Shown: positions 20,557-26,550 of the stretch, piece after piece
Position numbering within the stretch: position 1 is the stretch's first letter
Layout: the number at the start of each line of letters is the position of its first letter
NCBI GenBank assembly: GCA_944354125.1
Contig: CALVPT010000016.1
Location: 1 to 35,441, forward strand
Reading direction: 5' to 3'
Origin: an uncultured Clostridia bacterium
GTDB lineage: Bacteria; Bacillota; Clostridia; Christensenellales; Borkfalkiaceae
DNA: 35,441 nt
Notes under the pieces: generated by a model
Told to the model about the DNA's origin: nothing
The model's database searches: none
What the model saw: the letters and a program-made list of their open reading frames with translations, nothing else
Program-made: the position numbers and the translations under genes

Positions 20557-21101
20557 GTGATGTAGTGAACAAGCGACGGGATTCGAGGGGAGGAGGCGTT
20601 TTGCGGGAGCAAAACGGTTTGCGCAGAGAGACTGGGTGCAGAGACAAGAAAAGTCGCAAACTGAACGGTGCAGTGCACCGTTCACCGGGGCGCGTCCGCT
20701 AAAGGCGCGAAGTCCCGTCGCCTCGTTCCTCGTTGGTCGTCCCCGCAACGCCTCACGCTCCGCTCGGCAGGATGCGGTCTCTCCGCGGCACACGGACAGT
20801 GGGTGACCACTGTCCTAAGAAATGAGCCGCTCGTCGCCTCGTTCCTCGTTGGTCGTCCCCGCAACGCCTCACGCTCCGCTCGGCAGGATGCGGTCTCTCC
20901 GCGGCACACGGACAGTGGGTGACCACTGTCCTAAGAAATGAGCCGCTCGTCGCCTCGTTCCTCGTTGGTCGTCCCCGCAACGCCTCATGCTTCGCTCGGC
21001 AGGTTGCGGTCTCTCCGCGGCATCGTTTAAAATAAGACGGGTACTTATCTTACGTTGTTTTGGCACTAGGCACGTCTTGCGCTTAAAATTTATTCATGCA
21101 C
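20557..21101. other. gene-free, repeat-rich region right of attR
   Basis: No gene is supported. It holds an inverted 14-bp copy of the tRNA T-arm region (20573-20586), a hairpin CGTTTTGC-GGGA-GCAAAACG (about 20600-20619), a palindrome around CGGTGCAGTGCACCG, and the 116-bp tandem repeat. Open frames across it are by-products of the repeats. Confidence 0.7.
20716..21023. repeat. 116-bp tandem repeat, about 2.6 copies
   Basis: Units start at 20716, 20832 and 20948. The first two are near identical and the third is truncated and diverged. Each full unit carries a perfect hairpin GGACAGTGG-GTGA-CCACTGTCC. The first unit begins beside TCCCGTCGCCTCG, a 13-base match to the tRNA-Pro 3' end. Confidence 0.9.
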
Positions 21102-21130
21102 TTGACATATCGAAAATAAAATGTTATGTT
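21102..21130 (+). promoter_or_regulatory. promoter of lipoprotein gene
   Basis: TTGACA (21102-21107) and TATGTT (21125-21130) have a 17-bp spacer. The predicted leader is about 40 bases. Confidence 0.7.
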
Positions 21131-21177
21131 TATTCCGACAGGTATCTGTCAAAATGTTCATGATTGTGGAGGGGAGG

Positions 21178-22200
21178 ATGAAGGCAAGATTATTTAAACT
21201 ATATGCAACTGTTGCGGCTGCGGCAATGTTCTGTTCGGCGTTAGCGCTGTCCGCTTGCGCAGGCGAAACAGAGAAAGAAGAAAACAATCTTTCAGGGCGT
21301 TGGAATATTGCAGATTTTGTCGCCCAGAATGAAGAGGCAAAAAATATATATCATTCCATCTATGACGGCTTAAGCCGTAAAACTGAGTCGGCTTCCGCAT
21401 ATGCGGCAACGGTGGCACAAAATACCGATAAGGACGACGTGTTGGCATTGCTCGATAACTATTATGCTAACGGAGGAATAGATATCGTCAGCCTGATCAA
21501 TACATACATTGCAGATACATACTCTTACAGCCAGATACAGCTTTCGCTCATTGATGAATACGAATCAGAGGCGCTTGTCGGGACTTACAACGTCGATTAC
21601 AGTAACGTCGACTGGGGTGCGAATCTTGAGGTGGTCGACCAAATTGACATTCAGCTCAAAAATATGTTGCTTTTTCTGAGCAGCGTCAAGCCCGTCGTTG
21701 CGCAGTTTGTCGGCGTCAACAGTAAAACGGATAAGGCCTATATAGCCCAGACGCACGAACTCGGAAGAGACAATTCGGAGGCTAAACTCGAGTATTTCTA
21801 CGACGAACAGACAAATGAAATGGGCGTTACTACCCTCAACTGGCATTACAGCCGCGATACGGGCGAGTTTACGGGGTTTGAGTATCATTATTGCGATGCG
21901 GGAAACAATGTCGTAATAACTGCAAGAGGAACAATGGACGCCAATTCTCAGCTAACATTGACGAGTGCTACCATATATACTAAAAGGGGCGTATTCAGTA
22001 ATTGGAAAGAAGATGACAAGCAGCTGGTCTTCGGTTATGTTCTGTCCGAGGTTGAGAGAATCGAGGAGGAGATGGACAGACTTTCTAAGCGGAATGCTGA
22101 TTTGGTCGACAGTGCGGGTAATTTCGAAGTGCCGGAAGAGCCTCGCAGCGTCACAGTCAATTACGATTATGAGATATTGAGGAGCATGATTAAAATATAA
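21178..22200 (+). CDS. lipoprotein of unknown function
   Basis: The 340-residue protein begins with a lipoprotein signal ending in the lipobox L-S-A-C (MKARLFKLYATVAAAAMFCS then ALALSAC). The ATG at 21178 has GGAGGGGAGG right before it and is preferred over an in-frame start 57 bases upstream, which overlaps the promoter. The mature part starts acidic, then alternates helical and strand segments, with WNIADF, WGANLEVVDQIDIQ and an acidic C-terminal helix (LSEVERIEEEMDRLSKRNADL). No family is recognised. It should be anchored on the outer face of the cytoplasmic membrane. Confidence 0.8.
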   Translation: MKARLFKLYATVAAAAMFCSALALSACAGETEKEENNLSGRWNIADFVAQNEEAKNIYHSIYDGLSRKTESASAYAATVAQNTDKDDVLALLDNYYANGGIDIVSLINTYIADTYSYSQIQLSLIDEYESEALVGTYNVDYSNVDWGANLEVVDQIDIQLKNMLLFLSSVKPVVAQFVGVNSKTDKAYIAQTHELGRDNSEAKLEYFYDEQTNEMGVTTLNWHYSRDTGEFTGFEYHYCDAGNNVVITARGTMDANSQLTLTSATIYTKRGVFSNWKEDDKQLVFGYVLSEVERIEEEMDRLSKRNADLVDSAGNFEVPEEPRSVTVNYDYEILRSMIKI

Positions 22201-22272
22201 TCTGAACGGAAATATTTTTGGTGCTCGTCAGAGGTATGGTTATAGTTTTCAACTTTCCGTATTGACACGTGA

Positions 22273-22301
22273 TTGACATAAGTTAAAAAATTTTTTATAA
22301 T
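22273..22301 (+). promoter_or_regulatory. perfect consensus promoter of the HAD gene
   Basis: TTGACA (22273-22278), 17 bases, then TATAAT (22296-22301). A second TTGACA lies at 22262-22267. Confidence 0.9.
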
Positions 22302-22336
22302 TTACCCGTCGGCGACATTTCCGACAGGAGAAAACA

Positions 22337-22996
22337 ATGAAATACGATACGCTGCTTTTTGACCTCGACGGTACTCTCACCGACCCGTTCGAGGGAATAA
22401 CCAACGCCATAATTTATGCTCTCGGCCGTCTCGGCATTGAGGAGAGCGACAGAAACAAACTGAGCTCTTTCATAGGCCCTCCGCTCACGGAGTCGTTTTC
22501 GGAGTTCTACGGCATGAGCAAGGACGATTCGTTGAGGGCCGTATCGCTTTACCGCGAATACTATGGGGCGAAGGGTTTATACGAAAATAAGCTCTATCCG
22601 CAAATGGCAGAAACGCTCCGCGCGCTGAGGCAAGAGGGTTACAGGCTGGTTGTAGCCACCTGCAAGCCCGAAGTGTTTGCCGTAAAGATTGTCGAACGCT
22701 TTGAAATAGCGCAATATTTCGACTTCGTCGCAGGTGCAACGTTGGACGGAACGCGAACCGAAAAGGCGGACGTCATACGCCATGCGCTTGCAATGTGCGC
22801 CGTCGCCGACAGGGGGAGAGCGATAATGATAGGCGACCGCAAGCACGACATTCTCGGAGCCAGGGCGGTCGGGCTGAAATCTGTCGGCGTGCTGTACGGC
22901 TATGGCAGCGAGGAGGAGCTGAAAGGTGCAGGAGCGGACTATATTATCTCCGTGCCGACCGAACTCGTCTCTCTTATTGACAAACTGAATAAATAA
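22337..22996 (+). CDS. HAD-superfamily hydrolase, phosphoglycolate-phosphatase-like
   Basis: The 219-residue protein has the HAD motifs: D9-L-D11-G-T (motif I, nucleophile and acid/base), T in VVATCKP (motif II), K in TEKADVI (motif III), and GDRKHD (motif IV). A helical cap lies between motifs I and II (subfamily IA, Gph/PpaX-like). It would remove phosphate from a small molecule in the cytosol; the substrate cannot be read from sequence. AGGAG precedes the ATG, and a perfect promoter and a strong terminator make it a monocistronic unit. A second HAD gene of the same type lies at 33977. Confidence 0.9.
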   Translation: MKYDTLLFDLDGTLTDPFEGITNAIIYALGRLGIEESDRNKLSSFIGPPLTESFSEFYGMSKDDSLRAVSLYREYYGAKGLYENKLYPQMAETLRALRQEGYRLVVATCKPEVFAVKIVERFEIAQYFDFVAGATLDGTRTEKADVIRHALAMCAVADRGRAIMIGDRKHDILGARAVGLKSVGVLYGYGSEEELKGAGADYIISVPTELVSLIDKLNK

Positions 22997-23031
22997 GAAA
23001 AGACCGAAGGCTGAATTTTCGGTCTTTTCTT
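22997..23031 (+). terminator. intrinsic terminator of the HAD gene
   Basis: GAAAAGACCGAA (22997-23008) and TTCGGTCTTTTC (23018-23029) form a perfect 12-bp stem, with T-rich sequence at the end. Confidence 0.9.
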
Positions 23032-23091
23032 ATGTCCATTAAGGTGTTTTTAAAGATTTACAAATGTTGTGTAACAATAATATATGGCAAC

Positions 23092-23298
23092 TCAGATATC
23101 TATTCCGTCAATAAGTTCGTCAAAAGTAATGTTCAGAATATTTAAAATCTTTACAATGTTGTACAGCGACGGTTCGATTTTATTGCATTCCCATTCGCTC
23201 ACCCTCTGTTGAGTGGTGTTCAGTTTTTTAGCAAAATCTGTCTGGCTTATATTGTTTATTTTTCTATAATATTTAATATTTTCACCCAATGTTTTCAT
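23092..23298 (-). CDS. XRE-family HTH repressor
   Basis: The 68-residue protein is essentially one HTH domain (MKTLGENIKYYRKINNISQT..., TTQQRVSEWECNKIEPS). A longer in-frame reading to 23424 runs back over the divergent promoter and is rejected; the ATG at 23298 is the natural XRE start. No RBS is seen, and a TACATT -10-like element ends six bases before the ATG, so a leaderless mRNA is possible. The divergent gene's promoter contains two 16-bp operators, which this protein probably binds. The pair is AT-rich against the host background. Confidence 0.82.
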   Translation of the reverse strand: MKTLGENIKYYRKINNISQTDFAKKLNTTQQRVSEWECNKIEPSLYNIVKILNILNITFDELIDGIDI

Positions 23299-23309
23299 AG
23301 AACAAATGT

Positions 23310-23361
23310 ACACCAAATTTAGTGTATTTTGTTTGACATACACTAATATTAGTGTTACAAT
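23310..23361. promoter_or_regulatory. promoter with two palindromic operators
   Basis: TTGACA (23333-23338) and TACAAT (23356-23361) are 17 bp apart. The perfect palindrome ACACTAATATTAGTGT (23340-23355) fills the spacer. A second, imperfect copy ACACCAAATTTAGTGT lies at 23310-23325. Their centres are 30 bp apart, three helical turns. Binding would block both divergent promoters. Confidence 0.88.
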
Positions 23362-23410
23362 AGATAAAATCAACAAATTATGTGCTGTGTAATAATATAG
23401 GGAGGATACA

Positions 23411-24490
23411 ATGGATTCAAACAAGAGGAAAATTAGAAAAATCGGTTTGGTTATTGGTTTTGGTACTTTATTTGCGTTGGCTTTCTTTATGATTTGGGGA
23501 ATAGCTTCTACAATTATAGAAAAATCTAATTTGTCGGATGATGTTATTTCATTAATCAGCGGTTTAATTTATTGTCTTGGGGGGACGCTATGGGTAGTGG
23601 CAACTGTACTTTGTGTTAGGTATTATAATAAGAAACTAGATGCTAAAGAGGAAAAGGAAAAAGTTTTGGTGCTAAATAGCGCAAAGGATTTATTACAGGG
23701 ACATAACATAACTTTTAAATGCTTTTCCGATGAAGATTATTTTTTGACTTGTGATGAAGAGCGAAAGATATATTATAAAAGTTGTAGCGGATTAACTGGA
23801 CAAGCAAATTATGATGAGCTGCTTGGTGTAGAAGTCGGCATTACAGAGATGAATGTTACATTTGTAAAAAATAAAATGAACACAGATGGTGAGACAGAAT
23901 ATAATGTGAATTTTCTCGAGAATATAAAGATTGCTGAAGAAATTTACAGAATTGTAAATCAGTATAATTATCCTGTACCGGAACATTGCGCTTTATATAA
24001 TTTAAAAGGTACTAATGGTGATATTTCAATTATTGACCCTGAAAAGGTGTTTCTGGCAAATATGGATTATTATATTTGGAACGAAGAGGACAATATTTGT
24101 TTAAGGTTGGTAGGACCTAAGGTTATACCTATACCAGCATTATTTAAACTTTTTAAAATAGTTAGAGTTCCAAAAGCATATGTATTTGAAATTTTACAGG
24201 ATGGACAAGTTCATTACACCACGAATGTTAGCGGCGGCGGTTCGTCGGTAGGCGGAGCATTGTTGGGAGGATTACTGTTCGGGGATGCGGGTGCTATTAT
24301 AGGTAGTCGTAAGGGTATAAGTACAACAACAAAAAAAATTGATGATAGATCTACGATTGTAAAACTGCTCAATAAAGAAAAGCGTTATTGCGAGCTTGTA
24401 TTTGAGTACAACGATTATTATGCTTTGAAAACGTTATTTGAAGAAACAGTTGCAAGCGATAAAGGAGATGGCCAACCTACTAAAAGCTAA
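23411..24490 (+). CDS. two-span membrane protein with glycine-zipper motif, unknown function
   Basis: The 359-residue protein has two membrane spans (about 11-35 and 46-70) followed by a basic stretch and a large cytosolic part. Near 275-302 lies a glycine-rich segment (GGGSSVGGALLGGLLFGDAG then AIIGSRKG) that looks like a glycine zipper able to insert into or oligomerise at membranes. It is flanked by strand-rich, PH-like sequence. The gene is tightly repressed by design: a consensus promoter with an operator in its spacer and a divergent XRE repressor. AGGGAGG precedes the ATG. I do not recognise the family. A stress- or phage-triggered membrane effector is a reasonable hypothesis. Confidence 0.7.
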   Translation: MDSNKRKIRKIGLVIGFGTLFALAFFMIWGIASTIIEKSNLSDDVISLISGLIYCLGGTLWVVATVLCVRYYNKKLDAKEEKEKVLVLNSAKDLLQGHNITFKCFSDEDYFLTCDEERKIYYKSCSGLTGQANYDELLGVEVGITEMNVTFVKNKMNTDGETEYNVNFLENIKIAEEIYRIVNQYNYPVPEHCALYNLKGTNGDISIIDPEKVFLANMDYYIWNEEDNICLRLVGPKVIPIPALFKLFKIVRVPKAYVFEILQDGQVHYTTNVSGGGSSVGGALLGGLLFGDAGAIIGSRKGISTTTKKIDDRSTIVKLLNKEKRYCELVFEYNDYYALKTLFEETVASDKGDGQPTKS

Positions 24491-24619
24491 TTAAAATATA
24501 GAATAATTTCTAAAAATATGTAAGCGGCTGAAAGATATTAACTGTTGCTTTTGTTATGGTTAAACAAGTTACTGTATCATGACATAATTTAACACAAATA
24601 AATAATTATAAAAATAGGA
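24491..24619. other. AT-rich spacer, nothing recognised
   Basis: Low-complexity AT-rich sequence after the membrane-protein gene, with no gene or clear signal before the terminators. Confidence 0.5.
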
Positions 24620-24682
24620 GGGAGGCGGTAGGCCTCCCCTGAATTTTTAAAGGCGATGGCGCAGTTTTGCGCTATCGCCTTT
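24620..24682. terminator. two adjacent terminators of convergent genes
   Basis: GGGAGGC/GCCTCCC (24620-24638) with a following TTTTT serves the rightward gene. A 15-bp stem with one G·T pair (24649-24663 with 24668-24682) is followed leftward by TTTAAAAATT and serves the leftward RHH gene. Confidence 0.82.
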
Positions 24683-24686
24683 AATG

Positions 24687-24890
24687 TTAATTTATATCAA
24701 GCTTCGGCGGTACGTCTATGTCCTGACCGACGTACTTTCCGTCCTTTTTTCGCTGCCTGACGCACTCCGAGAGGAGGTATTCGATCTGTCCGTTTACGGA
24801 GCGGAAATCGGCCTCTGCCCAGGCGACTATGGCGTTGTACAGCTTAGGCGAAAGCCTCAGCGGTATCTGTTTTTTGTTGTCCTTATCCAT
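24687..24890 (-). CDS. ribbon-helix-helix (Arc-type) DNA-binding protein
   Basis: The 67-residue protein has the RHH layout: a short strand KQIPLRLSP, helix KLYNAIVAWAEADF, a turn, then helix SVNGQIEYLLSECVRQRKK. Arc/MetJ-type proteins bind as dimers by inserting the strand in the major groove. It lies 12 bases after the SPFH gene stop, in one leftward operon. I believe this pairing is recurrent in clostridia. It probably regulates the operon itself. Confidence 0.78.
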   Translation of the reverse strand: MDKDNKKQIPLRLSPKLYNAIVAWAEADFRSVNGQIEYLLSECVRQRKKDGKYVGQDIDVPPKLDIN

Positions 24891-24902
24891 TTTTTCCCCG
24901 AA

Positions 24903-25946
24903 TCAGTACAGACTGCCGCTGTTGACTATCGGCTGGGCGTCCTTATTGCCGCAGAGCACGACTAAAAGATTGCTTACCATTGCCGCCTTCCTTTCCTCGT
25001 CCAAAGTTACCATGCCGCCGCTATTCAGTCTCTCCAGCGCCATTTCGACCATTCCCACGGCGCCGTCGACGATCATTTTTCTTGCGTCGATTATCGCCGT
25101 TGCCTGCTGCCTTTGCAACATTGCTGCGGCAATTTCGGGCGAATATGCGAGGTATGTAATTCTCGCCTCGACTATTTCAAGTCCCGCCGAGCTGACTTTG
25201 GACTGAATCTTTTCCCTTATTCGTTCGGCAACAAGCTCGCTGCTGCCCCTTAAGCTGCCCTCGTCGGGTTGACCGTCGCCCGTCGTGTCTACACCCTCTG
25301 CGACGTCATAAGGATAAATTCTGACAATATCCCTAAGTGCGCTGTCGCACTGGAGCGAGAGGTATTCCTTATAGTTGTCGACGTTGAACACGGCCTTGGC
25401 GGTATCGACTACTTTCCACATTACGGCTATGCCTATCTCTATGGGGTTTCCGAGACAGTCGTTAATCTTCTGTCTGCAGTTGGAAAGCGTCATGATCTTC
25501 AATGATATGCGTTTATCCCTGCCGCCTAACTCCAGCTTCAGGCTTTCGTTCTTGCTCGTCGCCGCAACGCTCGGGCTTACGCTGTTGACGTCGCCGCTCT
25601 GGTTGAGCTTGGTGGCGGAGGCAGGGTTGATTGCCGAGCAGAAGGGGTTTACAAAGTAAAAGCCTTCGCCCTTGAGCGTACCGTAGTACTTGCCGAAGAG
25701 CGTCAGAACATATGCCTCCTGCGGCCTTAAAATCTTGAGTCCGGGAATGGGTATCCACAGCACTAAGAGCAATACGAGGCATACTATTGCCAGCACGGCG
25801 TGCGGCATGCTTTTTATGCTGTCATCGGCGGCATAGCCGTTCATAAAGCCGTAAATCATCAGTGCTATTGCCGCTATGTATGCGACTATCACGCCGACAA
25901 GGACGGCAAGTCCGCACTTTCTGCCCTTAAGTAATTTTTCTTCCAT
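24903..25946 (-). CDS. SPFH/Band-7 domain membrane protein
   Basis: The 347-residue protein has two N-terminal membrane spans (about 12-34 and 47-66), then an SPFH domain. The domain starts with PGLKILRPQEAYVLTLFGKYYGTLKGEGFYF and VNPFCSA, continues with IGIAVMWKVVDTAKAVFNVDNYKEYL and ALRDIVRIYPYD, and ends with the helical VAERIREKIQSKVSSAGLEIVEARI segment. SPFH proteins form large membrane-bound scaffolds or cages, often with proteases or in membrane stress. GGAGGGA precedes the ATG. A clear leftward promoter lies upstream. The downstream RHH gene is cotranscribed. Confidence 0.9.
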   Translation of the reverse strand: MEEKLLKGRKCGLAVLVGVIVAYIAAIALMIYGFMNGYAADDSIKSMPHAVLAIVCLVLLLVLWIPIPGLKILRPQEAYVLTLFGKYYGTLKGEGFYFVNPFCSAINPASATKLNQSGDVNSVSPSVAATSKNESLKLELGGRDKRISLKIMTLSNCRQKINDCLGNPIEIGIAVMWKVVDTAKAVFNVDNYKEYLSLQCDSALRDIVRIYPYDVAEGVDTTGDGQPDEGSLRGSSELVAERIREKIQSKVSSAGLEIVEARITYLAYSPEIAAAMLQRQQATAIIDARKMIVDGAVGMVEMALERLNSGGMVTLDEERKAAMVSNLLVVLCGNKDAQPIVNSGSLY

Positions 25947-25983
25947 TTAATATCAGTCCCTCCGATATTTATTTGATATCAAA

Positions 25984-26012
25984 ATAATATCATATAATCG
26001 TAAATATGTCAA
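25984..26012 (-). promoter_or_regulatory. promoter of the SPFH-RHH operon
   Basis: On the minus strand, TTGACA (26007-26012) and TATTAT (25984-25989) are 17 bp apart. GATATC-containing inverted repeats (about 25963-25982) between promoter and gene could be an operator. Confidence 0.75.
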
Positions 26013-26143
26013 TAGGTTCGCAAAAATTATATGATAAATACCTCAAAGACTGTCTGAAGCAGTCATAACGCGGCAAAAAGAGGCATAAATCGGGCAAAAA
26101 CGACATAGTATATATCACCGCAATCGGCAGGGGGGATAAGGAT

Positions 26144-26449
26144 ATGTGGGAAGAACAGACGGTTTGCGCCGACTATATTGAAAAGAGGGTCAGGCGTGAA
26201 GCCGAGTACATAACCGAGACGGGCGCAACGGTGAGGGAGGCGGCAAAGCACTTTTCCGTAAGCAAGTCGACGGTGCACAAGGACGTCGCCGAGCGGCTGT
26301 GCTCGATTGACAGACAGCTCTTCGAAGAGGTGCGGAAGGTTTTGGACAAAAACCTGTCTGAGAGGCATATCCGCGGCGGCATGGCTACGCGCAAAAAGTT
26401 TGCCGTACGGGGAAAAACGAGTGAAAACGAGCAGGCAAAAATTTCATAA
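26144..26449 (+). CDS. spoIIID: sporulation transcription factor SpoIIID
   Basis: The 101-residue protein matches SpoIIID: DYIEKRVRREAEYITETGATVREAAK then HFSVSKSTVHKDVAERL, followed by the conserved end VRKVLDKNLSERHIRGGMATRKK. The HTH lies at about 30-51 and the basic C-terminus makes minor-groove contacts in the family. SpoIIID controls mother-cell genes between sigma-E and sigma-K. A GGGGGGAT precedes the ATG. The window thus belongs to an organism with the sporulation programme, which supports the spore-surface reading of the collagen gene. Confidence 0.93.
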   Translation: MWEEQTVCADYIEKRVRREAEYITETGATVREAAKHFSVSKSTVHKDVAERLCSIDRQLFEEVRKVLDKNLSERHIRGGMATRKKFAVRGKTSENEQAKIS

Positions 26450-26478
26450 TTTAAGTTGCGTTTTTGCCCCGACACAAA

Positions 26479-26507
26479 TTGAAATGATAATTTTTTTGTG
26501 ATATAAT
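26479..26507 (+). promoter_or_regulatory. promoter of the activase operon
   Basis: TTGAAA (26479-26484) and TATAAT (26502-26507) have a 17-bp spacer. Confidence 0.85.
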
Positions 26508-26550
26508 CATAAAAGAACATTCTACCCGAACATAAAAAGGTGTTATACAT

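Noticed and set aside
20061..21023. CRISPR array
   Set aside because: The repeats are long contiguous tandem units of 116 bp without unique spacers, and no cas genes are present.
20668..21066. ORFs on both strands in the repeat region
   Set aside because: They are by-products of the 116-bp tandem repeat: the same peptide recurs on shifted units, with no RBS.
26144..26449. General phage-type HTH regulator
   Set aside because: The C-terminal HIRGGMATRKK-type ending and spacing match SpoIIID specifically.
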